DNA of 64,000 nucleotides from JANRLT01 sp041736895 (GCA_041736895.1 JBGSSS010000025.1:26460-90459); one strand, 5' to 3'; shown: positions 1 to 8,482, counted from the first letter of the stretch. Notes: generated from the letters alone by a model not told the origin. Made by a program: numbers and translations.

Positions 1-420
1 ATCGCGGCCTTCGCCCTCAAGGAAACTGCGCAGGGTCGTCACCAGCAACTCGCGGCCCATCACCACGACAGCCATCCACGACGCGATGCCGGACCCCGGC
101 AAGCCGGACGATCCAGTGCCGTTCGGCACGGCGCAGAGCATGATGAACGTGCCACAGATGATGATCTTGTCCACGAATGGATCGAGAATTCGCCCGAGGG
201 TCGTGACTTGGCCATATTTCCGCGCGTAATACCCATCGAGCCAATCCGTGCCCGCCGCGATGCAGAATAGAATCGTGCTGGTCAGATAATGTTCGAGCGG
301 GATCATCACAAAGAGGATGATCGAAAGGAGGAGCCGCAGCGAGGTCAACTGGTTGGGGATGTTGAACAGCGCTTGCGAATCAAGTTTTGGACCGGCGGGT
401 GCGGTAGGGACGGTGGACAT
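1..420 (-). CDS. pgsA: CDP-diacylglycerol--glycerol-3-phosphate 3-phosphatidyltransferase, partial (C-terminus outside window)
   Basis: Membrane enzyme that makes phosphatidylglycerol phosphate from CDP-diacylglycerol and glycerol-3-phosphate. The first 140 codons are present and the gene runs off the left edge. The CDP-alcohol phosphatidyltransferase signature DGx2ARx8Gx3Dx3D is complete (segment beginning DWLDGYYARKYG and ending GRILDPFVDK). Hydrophobic stretches on both sides fit the multi-pass fold. The N-terminal segment FNIPNQLTSLRLLLS is typical of PgsA rather than of phosphatidylserine or choline phosphotransferases, but related CDP-alcohol transferases cannot be fully excluded without the C-terminus. 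The start is ATG at 420; the next gene upstream on the same strand (PIN toxin) stops 8 bases away, so the two could share a transcript. Confidence 0.88.
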   Translation of the reverse strand, partial: MSTVPTAPAGPKLDSQALFNIPNQLTSLRLLLSIILFVMIPLEHYLTSTILFCIAAGTDWLDGYYARKYGQVTTLGRILDPFVDKIIICGTFIMLCAVPNGTGSSGLPGSGIASWMAVVVMGRELLVTTLRSFLEGEGRD

Positions 421-428
421 ACTTCTTT

Positions 429-887
429 TCAGAATGTTTCAGGATCAACAACCGGCAGACCTAGCTCACGACCCAAAGAAAGTAGCCCATGATCGGATGT
501 GACAAACTCAAGCAACAACTGTCTGGCTAGTAGCTCGAGCGTCATCGCCAACTGGAGTGCATCAAGTGTCTGCAGCTCACGAGCCTTGCCGAATTTATTG
601 ATTAGCTCTTCCGCGACATCAAAGTGTGCACGTTTCTTTCTGAAAACAACGATCTTACGGGCCTGAATATAACTCTGCACTTGCGCAATTGCAGCATCTA
701 GTTCTTGTTCAGCCACCAGCTTCTTACGGAACTGACGATGCATCACCGATGTGAACTCGACTGAAGTAAGATTACTGACAATAATTGGTCGTTTTGAATC
801 AATAAATCTGGATTCCAATCCGGCTGAGCCTTGTTCTCGACGAAACAATTTGATGAGGGCGTTCGTATCCCAGAATGATCGTGACAT
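429..887 (-). CDS. PIN-domain ribonuclease toxin (VapC-like)
   Basis: A 152-residue PIN-domain protein, predicted Mg2+-dependent ribonuclease toxin. The acidic residues of the fold are in place: D7 (WDTNALIKLF), E44 (SVEFTS), D109 (TLDALQLA) and D132 (TSDHGLL). The ATG at 887 is chosen over an upstream TTG because it overlaps the antitoxin stop as TGATG, a usual translational-coupling arrangement. The protein fills most of the PIN fold, so it looks intact. Its DNA is more AT-rich than the neighbouring pgsA and rimO, consistent with horizontal acquisition. Target RNA cannot be read from sequence. Confidence 0.85.
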   Translation of the reverse strand: MSRSFWDTNALIKLFRREQGSAGLESRFIDSKRPIIVSNLTSVEFTSVMHRQFRKKLVAEQELDAAIAQVQSYIQARKIVVFRKKRAHFDVAEELINKFGKARELQTLDALQLAMTLELLARQLLLEFVTSDHGLLSLGRELGLPVVDPETF

Positions 888-1162
888 CAAAAACGTCCCT
901 CGCGTTCTTTACGGAGATCCGCTTCAATTTCACCCGGAGGAATTTTATCAAATATTTTACGCATTACTTCGAGTGTTACTGAAACATCTTGATGCTGACC
1001 GATGTCCGGCATTACTAATTCATCATCACTCAAATCTGGATCCCATGAATGCTTCTTATCACTTTCGACAGTGATATGAACAAGCTCATTCTGACTCAAA
1101 ATCAGCGGGCTGAGCGGTTTGAGAAAACCATTGTCGACAATCGCATCACTATGCTGTAACAT
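887..1162 (-). CDS. DUF104 / AF2212-like antitoxin
   Basis: A 91-residue protein whose first 35 residues follow the DUF104 (AF2212-like) antitoxin pattern: short beta strands around DAIVDNGFLKPLSPLILSQN followed by HITVESD. In that family this beta domain forms a small barrel, and the variable C-terminal part (here acidic, with a helix rich in K/E/R at the end) binds the PIN toxin. The gene lies immediately upstream of the toxin and shares one base with its start codon. An AGGTG Shine-Dalgarno motif sits five bases before the ATG. Role as cognate antitoxin is inferred from family and position. Confidence 0.78.
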   Translation of the reverse strand: MLQHSDAIVDNGFLKPLSPLILSQNELVHITVESDKKHSWDPDLSDDELVMPDIGQHQDVSVTLEVMRKIFDKIPPGEIEADLRKEREGRF

Positions 1163-1179
1163 CGTTCACCTGCAAAGAG

Positions 1180-2619
1180 TTATCGTCCCTTCCCCACCGG
1201 CGCCGCGATCAAATCATAATCCTGGCTCGCGACGATTTCGCACGGCACGATCTGGCCCGCTTTGAGTTTTTTGCCCGTCACGATCACGACACCGTCGACA
1301 TCCGGCGCATCGGCATAGCCGCGGCCGAGCCAAACATCCTTTTCCCCGGGCAGCGGCGCGTCGAGCAAGACATCCATCGGCTTGCCGACTTGCTTGTCGT
1401 TCCAATTAAACGCGATTTCCTGTTGCACCGCCATCAGCCGGTCGCAACGCTCTTGCTTGACTTCGTCGGGTAAGTGATCCGGCAAACGCGCGGCCGGCGT
1501 GTCGCCTTCGTACGAATAAGTGAACACACCCATCCGTTCGAACGCATGCTCGCGGGTGAAGTCCTCGAGCTCTTGATACTGAGCCTCGGTCTCGCCGGGA
1601 AAACCGGTGATGAAGGTGGTTCGTAAGACGAGGTCCGGAATCGAGCGGCGGAGCTTGCTGACGAGCTCTTCGGTCGAAGCCCGCGTCACGCGGCGCTGCA
1701 TCCGCTTGAGCATCGTGTCGTTGATGTGCTGCAGCGGCATGTCGAGGTACGGCAGGATCTTGTCGCTCGTCGCGATGACTTCGATCAGCTCGTCTGTGAA
1801 GTACATTGGGTAAAGGTACATCACCCGAATCCAATCGAGCCCATCGACCTTGTTCAGCTCACGCAGCAACTGCGGCAAGCGCGGTTCGCCGTACAGGTCG
1901 AGCCCGTAGTACGTCGTGTCTTGCGCGACGATGTTCAACTCGCGCACGCCATCGGCGGCCAGTTCGCGGGCTTCGGCGATGACTTCTTCGATCGGCTTGG
2001 TCGCGTGCTTACCGCGCATCTTGGGAATCGCGCAGAAAGTACACAACCGATCACAGCCTTCGCTGATCTTCAAAAACGCAAAATGCTTCGGCGTGATCCG
2101 CAACCGATTGCGATCCGACAGCGGCGTCGAGGGGGCTGGCTGAAAGACGGTGCGCTGCTCCCACAGCCCACCGATTAGTCGGTCCGCGACCTTGGTCACG
2201 TGTTCGCGGCCGAAAACGCCGACCAGGTGATCGACCTCAGGGCATTTTTCGAGCAGTGCTTCCTTTTCGCGTTCGGCCAAACAGCCCGAGACGATGATTC
2301 CGCGCGTGTCGCCGGCCTTTTTCAACGCGACCATTTCTTGAATCGTCTCGAACGATTCATTTCGCGCACGTTCGATAAAGCCGCAAGTGTTGACGATGAC
2401 AAAGTCCGCCCCCTTGGGTTCGCGGACGAGTTTGTACCCATCGAGTTGCAACAGCCCGAGCATCCGTTCGCTATCGACGAGATTTTTGGGGCAGCCGAGA
2501 CTGACAAAGGCGTACGTCCCCTTGCAATCCTTTGCCGCGGTCGGCGCAGCTTTCGGCTGGCTGGCGGGAAGGTCGCAGCTGGTGTCTTGATTAATGATAG
2601 GTAACAGAGAACTGCTCAC
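1180..2619 (-). CDS. rimO: Ribosomal protein uS12 methylthiotransferase RimO
   Basis: Radical-SAM enzyme that adds a methylthio group to the conserved aspartate of ribosomal protein S12. The 479 residues hold, in order, the UPF0004 cluster cysteines C43 (VSLGCPKNLVDSE), C79 (VNTCGFIE) and C113 (VSGCLAERE), then the radical-SAM CxxxCxxC at C189/C193/C196 (CDRLCTFCAIPKMRGK), and a C-terminal TRAM-like segment. The SLGCPKNLVDSE form separates RimO from MiaB. The start is GTG at 2619, preceded by AAGGA at six bases. The N-terminal 30 residues before YAFVSLGC are longer than usual and poorly conserved in style, so a downstream start is possible. Confidence 0.95.
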   Translation of the reverse strand: MSSSLLPIINQDTSCDLPASQPKAAPTAAKDCKGTYAFVSLGCPKNLVDSERMLGLLQLDGYKLVREPKGADFVIVNTCGFIERARNESFETIQEMVALKKAGDTRGIIVSGCLAEREKEALLEKCPEVDHLVGVFGREHVTKVADRLIGGLWEQRTVFQPAPSTPLSDRNRLRITPKHFAFLKISEGCDRLCTFCAIPKMRGKHATKPIEEVIAEARELAADGVRELNIVAQDTTYYGLDLYGEPRLPQLLRELNKVDGLDWIRVMYLYPMYFTDELIEVIATSDKILPYLDMPLQHINDTMLKRMQRRVTRASTEELVSKLRRSIPDLVLRTTFITGFPGETEAQYQELEDFTREHAFERMGVFTYSYEGDTPAARLPDHLPDEVKQERCDRLMAVQQEIAFNWNDKQVGKPMDVLLDAPLPGEKDVWLGRGYADAPDVDGVVIVTGKKLKAGQIVPCEIVASQDYDLIAAPVGKGR

Positions 2620-2747
2620 CGAAAATCCTTGGCACCATATGGAAATGGCGCAAAAATACTGAAGAATTTCAATCTTTTAGTATAACGAAGATAAATGCTC
2701 GGCGGGAGAGGCGAAAAGGGGTGCCTGCTGCTAGAAGAATCGACTTA

Positions 2748-2826
2748 CAAGGAAAAAGGGAACAGGAAAAAGGTGGTGTAATCGTCGATTAACGTCCCTT
2801 TTCCCTTCTTCCTTTTCCCTTCCTTG
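2748..2826. repeat. Purine-rich/pyrimidine-rich inverted repeat
   Basis: Between the divergent rimO and GNAT genes an A/G-rich arm (AAGGAAAAAGGGAACAGGAA) is followed, after a short spacer, by a C/T-rich arm of the same composition (CCCTTTTCCCTTCTTCCTTT). The same kind of element occurs at 17917-17981. It can form a long imperfect hairpin. Confidence 0.6.
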
Positions 2827-2895
2827 CTACGCAGCTTTTGCTTTCACTTTGTATTGCGATCATCGACGGCTTGAGAATCGCTCCCCGCAACGGGT

Positions 2896-3921
2896 ATGTT
2901 ACAGACTCTGGAACAGTGCGAACTGTTCCGTAACTTTTGCTACGCAGTTTCCCCGCGCGAGTCCTCCGGCGTGCCGCGATACCGACAATTCCTGAATACG
3001 GACCCGCCGCGCTTGGCCGAGATGTGGCGCGGCTGCACGAATTGTCCGGAGTTGCTCCAGCCCCTCACGGCCGGACTCTTCGAGTCGCTGATCCTCAACA
3101 AACCCTACTTCGACCGCGCGGGTTTGATCATCGCCGAAGACGACGAGGGCATTGCCGGCTTCGCGCACGCTGGGTTCGGTCCCGACGAGGAACTGCGAAC
3201 GCTCGATTTCGACCTCGGCGTGACGAGCATGCTCCTCGTTCACCCGCGCGTCACCGATCCCTCGGTGACCCATGAACTGCTTCGGCGCAGCGAAGAGTAT
3301 CTGCGCTCGCACGGGGCCAAGGTCCTCTACGGCGGCAGCATCTACCCGCTGAATCCGTTTTACCTTGGCCTCTACGGCGGCAGCGAGTCGCCGGGGATTC
3401 CGATCAGCGACGAATGCTTGAGTGCCGTTTATCAACAGAACGGCTATCAACCCATTGACCAGGTGCAGATCTACCGCCGCACGGTCGCCGATTATCACGC
3501 GGCCATCGATCGACGCTGGATGCAGATTCGCCGCAAGACGGTGATCGCCAGCGTCGAAGATCCCCCTGCAACGAGTTGGTGGATGGCCTGCACGCAGGGC
3601 GAATTCGAACGCCGCGAGGTGCAGCTTCTCGACCAGCGGATGGGCAACCAACTGGCCGGGGCGACGCTGCGCAATCTCGATCCGCCGGCGGCCGGCATCT
3701 CGCGCGGAGTCTTTGGGCTGACCGATCTCTGGGTCGACGAACGCCAGCGCCGCCAAGGGCTTGGCGCGTATCTGCTCAACGAAACGCTCAAGTACCTCGC
3801 CGCGCAAAACTGCGTCGCCCTCGAAGTCCAAACGATGCAAGCCAACACCGCGGCAATCGGCCTCTACAACAAACTCGGCTTCACGCAGGTGAATACAGGC
3901 GTGGTGTATCGCAAAAGCTAA
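2896..3921 (+). CDS. GNAT acetyltransferase with two GNAT-like halves
   Basis: A 341-residue protein with an acetyl-CoA-binding GNAT domain in its C-terminal half. The motif A region reads LWVDERQRRQGLGAYLLN (about 280-297), followed by the usual LEVQTMQANTAAIGLYNKLGF. The N-terminal half (residues 30-160: GLIIAEDDEGIAGFAHAG, then SMLLVHP and a helix) looks like a second, degenerate GNAT fold lacking the Q/RxxGxG/A loop. Substrate is unknown. ATG at 2896; an equally long antisense reading frame over the same bases is a codon-bias shadow. The gene converges on the metallopeptidase gene, with a hairpin between them. Confidence 0.82.
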   Translation: MLQTLEQCELFRNFCYAVSPRESSGVPRYRQFLNTDPPRLAEMWRGCTNCPELLQPLTAGLFESLILNKPYFDRAGLIIAEDDEGIAGFAHAGFGPDEELRTLDFDLGVTSMLLVHPRVTDPSVTHELLRRSEEYLRSHGAKVLYGGSIYPLNPFYLGLYGGSESPGIPISDECLSAVYQQNGYQPIDQVQIYRRTVADYHAAIDRRWMQIRRKTVIASVEDPPATSWWMACTQGEFERREVQLLDQRMGNQLAGATLRNLDPPAAGISRGVFGLTDLWVDERQRRQGLGAYLLNETLKYLAAQNCVALEVQTMQANTAAIGLYNKLGFTQVNTGVVYRKS

Positions 3922-3936
3922 CAAACTCCAGCAAAG

Positions 3937-3957
3937 CCCAGGGGTTTACCCCCTGGG
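3937..3957. terminator. Hairpin between convergent genes (CCCAGGGG repeat family)
   Basis: Perfect stem CCCAGGGG / CCCCTGGG around a TTTAC loop, placed between the convergent GNAT and metallopeptidase stops. No U-run follows closely, so termination is inferred from position. Near-identical hairpins lie at 18876-18897 and 29741-29761, which marks it as a dispersed repeat too. Confidence 0.5.
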
Positions 3958-3977
3958 AGCATTTTCGTGATGAAATA

Positions 3978-4802
3978 TTACTTGCTTGGCATCCGATCGA
4001 GATGCCGCAACATATCCGCTGCCGCATTGGGGAATTGCTGCGCGAGCGCCGCGCTGAGATCAAGCTCTTGCTCCGGCTGGCCGCGCAGCGAGCGCAGATA
4101 CGTTTGCAGCGTCGCGCGGCCTTGCGGTGTGCCGTTCAATAGCCAATGCGTCCAGAGCCAGCTCTCGGCGTAGTCGAGTTGCGTCATCGCGCTGCCATCG
4201 CTCAACGCGCGCAGCCGCGCCAGGTCCGGCTTCCATTGGCCCACGGCCAGGGCCGCGCGGAGTTCCTCGACATGCGGGCGATTCAAGCCATGCTCGCCGC
4301 GCGCGACTTCGAAGTATTCGGCCAGCCCTTCGTCCAGCCAGAGCGGAATGCGCGGCACGGACGAATGAATGTACCCGTGTGCCACTTCGTGCCGCAAATC
4401 TTCAGCCACCCGATCCCCCCAATGGGCATAAACCGCGAGCCGCGTATCGCTCTCCAAGAAGAACGCGCGGCGATCGGGAAAATTCGGGTACTTCGACCGC
4501 GCGTAGCGCTGCAGTTCGTCGGCTTCCTCGAACAGGTAGACCTGGATCGGCTCGTTCGACGGCGGCAGGGCCAGCTCATTGAAGACATCGCCGCGCAGGT
4601 TCTGCAACTCGACCAACAGCCGGTGATCGGACGCCAACGGAAAATTGCTATGCACCGCGAGCTGCCCCAGCGACAGCGAGTGATCGCTGGGCAAGGCTTC
4701 CGCCGCGGGCCGCTGCAAGAATTGCATATTCGCGCAGCCGCACATCGTGCCGAGCAACAGCACGAACAGGAAGCGAAGTTTCTGCGGCGCAGGGCAGGGC
4801 AT
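3978..4802 (-). CDS. Lipoprotein zinc metallopeptidase (HExxH gluzincin-like)
   Basis: A 274-residue exported protein from the ATG at 4802; the longer frame adds 21 residues with no signal-peptide character. The N-terminus KLRFLFVLLLGTMCGC is a lipoprotein signal with candidate lipidated cysteine C21 or C23. The zinc-binding site is HEVAH (138-142), with the third ligand likely a glutamate in PLWLDEGLAEYFE (about 154-165). The WLDEGLAEYFE pattern resembles planctomycete DUF1570-type and M1/M4-like peptidases. The substrate is unknown. It probably works at the inner face of the outer membrane or at the cell surface. Confidence 0.72.
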   Translation of the reverse strand: MPCPAPQKLRFLFVLLLGTMCGCANMQFLQRPAAEALPSDHSLSLGQLAVHSNFPLASDHRLLVELQNLRGDVFNELALPPSNEPIQVYLFEEADELQRYARSKYPNFPDRRAFFLESDTRLAVYAHWGDRVAEDLRHEVAHGYIHSSVPRIPLWLDEGLAEYFEVARGEHGLNRPHVEELRAALAVGQWKPDLARLRALSDGSAMTQLDYAESWLWTHWLLNGTPQGRATLQTYLRSLRGQPEQELDLSAALAQQFPNAAADMLRHLDRMPSK

Positions 4803-4892
4803 CAATTTATTCCCGGGTCTGGAATCGTCCGCGGGAATGATAGCCAGAATGCCCAGATGCCCCAACAGCAGTTCGGGCTGCTAGCAAGCACT

Positions 4893-4967
4893 GTAGCCAA
4901 GGTCGTAAGACCTTGGACGCGCTAGCGCACAAGAAGATCCAAGCTCTCACGAGCTTGGCTACGGTCA
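4893..4967. repeat. Paired palindromes, GTAGCCAAGGTC family
   Basis: Two small hairpins (CCAAGGTCGTAAGACCTTGG and CCAAGCTCTCACGAGCTTGG) lie head to head, and the outer arms GTAGCCAAG / CTTGGCTAC also pair with each other. The same family occurs at 20762-20836, and a partial copy lies near 27219-27243 just after an exported-protein gene. It is intergenic in all three places. Confidence 0.65.
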
Positions 4968-4969
4968 AG

Positions 4970-5581
4970 AAAAGCCCGCGGCGTAAGCCAGGGCGTCAAA
5001 AATTCGGTTAGCCACAAAGAGACATAAAAAACACAAAAAAAGAAAGTGAATTTTTTTGCCGCAAGAAAAACAAAGATAGCAAAGAGGAGTCAAGAAAATT
5101 TGTGGATCATCCGATTCTTCCGCGCGTCGCCGCTGCTCGAAGCAGAGGCTTGGATTTTTTGAGGCATGACTCCGATGTCCAAAGATTTAACAAACATCGG
5201 TTAGCCCAAGGCTAATCCAGGGCCTCAAGCGGGATCCGCAGATTCGAGACTTCTCGGAGCCCGAGTCGAATTGGCCTCCGTCGACAGAAAACTGCGCAGC
5301 TTCTCTTATTTCCACACTTTGGACATCGGAGCAATGCCTCTCAAAATCCAATCTGCAAACCATCATCGCGTTTCAACTTGAGTCGGCGCACGCTTCAACC
5401 GGATGAACCCAATTTGTATCTCCTCGCAATTCTCTTTGCTTTTTTTGCTTTCTTTGTGGCGAATCTCTCTTCGTATTCTTTTTGTGGCTTGTATGTCTCT
5501 TTGTGGCTAAATACTTACGGCCCTCGCTAACGCTACGCGCCTACAAAAGATGACGCCCTGGCTTACGCCTCGGGCTTTTAT
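4970..5581. repeat. Large nested imperfect palindrome (about 610 bp)
   Basis: This gene-free stretch reads back on itself. The 4970-5000 arm (CGCGGCGTAAGCCAGGGCGT) pairs with 5551-5581. The A-rich 5006-5095 (TTAGCCACAAAGAGACATA) pairs with 5420-5512. The segment 5152-5184 (TGACTCCGATGTCCAAAG) pairs with 5319-5351. All three pairs share nearly the same centre near 5250-5275. No credible reading frame is inside. It may be a non-autonomous mobile element or several repeats inserted symmetrically into each other. Confidence 0.7.
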
Positions 5582-5603
5582 TCGGCCTCGCTCACGCGTC
5601 GGT

Positions 5604-6635
5604 TTACACCACGGGCGGGTTGCGTTCGAAGTTGCGTTGGTGCCAGTACGGGTAGGCTGGCGTGCGCTTGCTGGCATCGTCGAGCTTTTTGATCTGCTCA
5701 GGCGTGAGCTTCCAACCGGCCGCGCCGAGATTCTGCCGCAGTTGTTCTTCGTTGCGCGCGCCGATGATGACCGTCGAGACCGATGGGCGGCGGAGGACCC
5801 AATTCAGCGCGACCTGCGGAATCGTCTTGCCCGTTTCCTGCGCAACGGCGTCGAGCGCATCGACGACATCGTAGAGGTACTCGTTGGGGACTGGCGGACC
5901 GACGTCGAGGTTCTTTTGACTCTGCAAGCGGCTCTCGGCGGGCAAGGGTTGGCCGCGGCGGATTTTACCTGTCAAGCGGCCCCAGCCGAGCGGGCTCCAA
6001 ACCACGGCCCCGACTTTTTCTTCGAGCGCCAGCGGCATCAACTCCCATTCGTAATCGCGCCCGATCAGTGAGTAGAACGCTTGATGCGCGACGTAACGCG
6101 AGTAACCGTAGCGATCCGCGACGGCGAGCGATTTCATCAAGTGCCAGCCCGAGAAATTTGAGCAGCCGACGTAGCGAATCTTGCCCGCGCGGACCAGATC
6201 GTCGAGCGTACTGACCGCTTCTTCGATCGGCGTGACGGGATCGAAGCCGTGCAATTGAAAAAGGTCGATATGGTCGACACCGAGGCGCTTCAAGCTGCCG
6301 TTCACCGCGTTGGTGATGTGATACCGCGACGAGCCGACTTGATTCGGGCCGGGTCCGCCGAAGCGGAACGTCGATTTGGTGGAGATCAGGACTTGATCCC
6401 GGCGGCCGCGGACTGCTTGGCCGAGAATCTCCTCGGATTGCCCCTGCGAGTAGACATCGGCCGTGTCGAACATCGTCACGCCGGCCTCAAGACAGATATC
6501 CACGAGCTTCGTCGCCTCGGCGACATTGGTCTCGCCCCAAGCCTTGAATAGTTCTCCTTTGCCGCCGAAGGTGCCGGTGCCGAGCGTCAACTCCGGCACC
6601 ATGAGACCTGAGCCGCCAAGTTGTCGATATTCCAT
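5604..6635 (-). CDS. Aldo/keto reductase
   Basis: NADPH-dependent oxidoreductase of the aldo/keto reductase superfamily, 343 residues, TIM-barrel type. The catalytic tetrad is present: D57 (MFDTADVYS), Y62, K87 (ISTKSTF) and H129 (LFQLHGFDP). The cofactor-binding end reads VSTVIIGARNEEQLRQNLGAAGW, as usual in AKR families related to YajO/Gpr. Start ATG at 6635 with GGAG nine bases upstream. Substrate is unknown. No operon partner is apparent; repeat-filled gaps lie on both sides. Confidence 0.92.
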   Translation of the reverse strand: MEYRQLGGSGLMVPELTLGTGTFGGKGELFKAWGETNVAEATKLVDICLEAGVTMFDTADVYSQGQSEEILGQAVRGRRDQVLISTKSTFRFGGPGPNQVGSSRYHITNAVNGSLKRLGVDHIDLFQLHGFDPVTPIEEAVSTLDDLVRAGKIRYVGCSNFSGWHLMKSLAVADRYGYSRYVAHQAFYSLIGRDYEWELMPLALEEKVGAVVWSPLGWGRLTGKIRRGQPLPAESRLQSQKNLDVGPPVPNEYLYDVVDALDAVAQETGKTIPQVALNWVLRRPSVSTVIIGARNEEQLRQNLGAAGWKLTPEQIKKLDDASKRTPAYPYWHQRNFERNPPVV

Positions 6636-6660
6636 TCTGAGTTTCTCCGTGTGCGATGTT

Positions 6661-6812
6661 CAAATTTTATTTGCCACTGATCAACGCTGATGAAACTAAC
6701 TGATTTTCACTGATCTGAAGATCGCTCAAGTGATGTTGGCTGTCTTTGATTCCTTGAAATCAAATCAGTGAAAATCAGAAATCAATCCGCGGTAATCAGT
6801 GGCAAAAATTTT
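6661..6812. repeat. Inverted repeat with GCCACTGAT / ATCAGTGGC ends
   Basis: The gap between hemQ and the aldo/keto reductase gene is filled by an imperfect inverted repeat with arms of roughly 50 bases. The left arm contains TTGCCACTGATCAACGCTGA and ACTGATTTTCACTGAT; the right arm contains ATCAGTGAAAATCAG and ATCAGTGGCAAAAATTTT. It spans most of the hemQ-reductase intergenic region and so lies in the reductase upstream region. Confidence 0.72.
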
Positions 6813-6824
6813 AACGTCAGCTTC

Positions 6825-7724
6825 TTAAACGTGGCAATGTTTGAGGATCTCCGCCGGGGCCTCGATGTAGCTCTGATAGAACGGGCCGAATTCGGCGTAC
6901 TTCGCGCTCGCTTCATCGAAGCGCATCTTGTACACGATGTCCTTGAGGAACTCCGGGTTGCGGGCCCAGAGTGTCACGCCCCATTCCCAATCGTCGAAGC
7001 CGAGCCCGACGGTGATCAACTGCGTCACCTTGCCGCCAAAGGCCATTCCGCTGCGGCCGTGTTCGGCCATCAGCTTGTAGCGCTCGTGAAACGAGAGCGT
7101 GAACCAATTCGCGTGCGGGTCGCGCCATTTGTTCATCGGGTAAAACACCACACTCGGCCATTCCGGAAACACCGGCCGCAGCCGCTGCTCGCGCATCATC
7201 ACTTCGCGCGTTTCGTAGGCTTTGACCTTGGCCTTGAACGCCGGACTGTCGGCGACTTCGCCTTCTTCGATCAGTTTTTGCGAGTACTGTTCCAGTGTCG
7301 GCACATATTCCGAAACTTCTGTGACGGAAACATACGAGTACGTCGGCACGAGCGCCGGCCCGAGCGGGCTGGCGAGCAAGCGCTGCTTCAACCGATCAAG
7401 CTTCAACGGATCGGGGTCGAGGATCATCACCGAGAAGTCGGCCTTGTGACCCATCACGATCCCGGCTTGCAGGCGCGTCGGCGATTCGGGGTTGGCGGGG
7501 TCGAGGATCGTGGCAAACGCCGCGCGGCCGGCCGCGAGTTGATCGGCGCTGAATTTCGCGAGCACCGCGCGGTCGAAGCGAAAGAACAGATGCTGGCAAT
7601 GCCAGCCATCGCTCGGCGTCAAGGAAACAGGAGCGGGGGCGGCGGAATGCCCTGCCCCTGGATGACTAGCGGCGGGACGGCCGTGTTGACTGGCGGCTGG
7701 TTGGCCGGGGGCTTCGTGGCTCAT
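6825..7724 (-). CDS. hemQ: HemQ-type coproheme decarboxylase (chlorite dismutase family)
   Basis: Last step of the coproporphyrin-dependent heme route: oxidative decarboxylation of Fe-coproporphyrin III to heme b. The 299-residue protein carries the family core, with the reactive tyrosine at Y195 (VVFYPMNKW), ERYKLMAEHG with proximal H222, and GLGFDDWEWGVTLWA followed by YKMRFDEASAKYAEFGPFY. The HemQ-style YPM(N/S)K motif, rather than the catalytic arginine of true chlorite dismutases, supports the decarboxylase assignment. The first 38 residues are an Ala/His/Pro/Gly-rich tail not usual in the family. ATG start at 7724. Confidence 0.92.
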   Translation of the reverse strand: MSHEAPGQPAASQHGRPAASHPGAGHSAAPAPVSLTPSDGWHCQHLFFRFDRAVLAKFSADQLAAGRAAFATILDPANPESPTRLQAGIVMGHKADFSVMILDPDPLKLDRLKQRLLASPLGPALVPTYSYVSVTEVSEYVPTLEQYSQKLIEEGEVADSPAFKAKVKAYETREVMMREQRLRPVFPEWPSVVFYPMNKWRDPHANWFTLSFHERYKLMAEHGRSGMAFGGKVTQLITVGLGFDDWEWGVTLWARNPEFLKDIVYKMRFDEASAKYAEFGPFYQSYIEAPAEILKHCHV

Positions 7725-8053
7725 GCGGGAATACTCGCGTCGTGGGGTGTGTGAGGGACGACGCCGATTTTAACAAAAAAACAGACGCGGGGAGAGGGCC
7801 GCGAGTTGGTGAGGCGAGCAGTTCTTCCCGCTTTAGTCGTTCGTTAGCGAGATGAGTGGGAGATTGAAACTGGTATCGAAGGTAGGGAAGGCAGAAGAAT
7901 GGAGGCAGGTGAATGGAGAAGCTAGATTTTGATGATTTATTCTTTTGCCTTTATTCTTTTGCCTGCATCCTTACGAATTTTGAAACAGATCATTTTTGTC
8001 GCCCTCGCTAACGCTACGGGCTACAAAAATGCAGGTTCTTCTTGAATCGTGCT
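7725..8053. other. Intergenic repeats, no gene
   Basis: No supported gene. The stretch holds a small inverted repeat (GGCAGAAGAATGGAGGCAGG near 7889 against ATTCTTTTGCCTTTATTCTT near 7938) and, at 7998-8029, one copy of the dispersed motif CCTCGCTAACGCTACGGGCT that recurs through the window. Confidence 0.6.
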
Positions 8054-8482
8054 TTATGGATATTTCAATTCCAGTGTCTGTTTGCCCGGTTTTATTTCTT
8101 GGGTCAACTTGGTCGAACCGGGCATTTTCCATTCATCGCGCACGCGGAGAGGTAGTCCTTCGCCGGTTGGCGAAGCGGCGATTGCCAAATCGTAGAGCGT
8201 CACACTGTGCATGCCGACGACAGCGCCGGGGCGAACGCCACCTTGGCGGTCGAGCAACTGCAATTGAAATTTTCCGTTCTCATCCGTGTCGGCGGTCGAA
8301 GCCGGTCCGGTTTTTTTCCCTTCGACATATTGGGGATGAAATTGGATGCGGATTTTGTTCGCCGGTTTGCCGTTCAGCAGCAGCACGCCATCGACCTCGG
8401 CGACATCCAGTGATTCGCCGCAGCCGCTGAAAAAGATCAAGGCCAAAACTGGGAATACCAACTTGCGAAAAGACGAAGGCAT
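8054..8482 (-). CDS. Small exported lipoprotein, carboxypeptidase-regulatory-like fold
   Basis: A 142-residue lipoprotein: signal KLVFPVLALIFFSGCGES with lipobox FSGC, then one beta-sandwich of the type VDGVLLLNGKPANKIRIQFHP ... DTDENGKFQL. Such transthyretin/carboxypeptidase-regulatory-like lipoproteins are very common beside DUF1559 genes in planctomycetes, and this one lies just downstream of one on the same strand. Function is unknown; a structural role with the pilin-like partner is plausible but unproved. Confidence 0.75.
   Translation of the reverse strand: MPSSFRKLVFPVLALIFFSGCGESLDVAEVDGVLLLNGKPANKIRIQFHPQYVEGKKTGPASTADTDENGKFQLQLLDRQGGVRPGAVVGMHSVTLYDLAIAASPTGEGLPLRVRDEWKMPGSTKLTQEIKPGKQTLELKYP

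Noticed and set aside
2899..3924. 341-codon antisense frame covering the whole GNAT gene
   Set aside because: Shadow of a GC-rich gene: no ribosome site, no recognisable motif, while the + strand has clear GNAT motifs.
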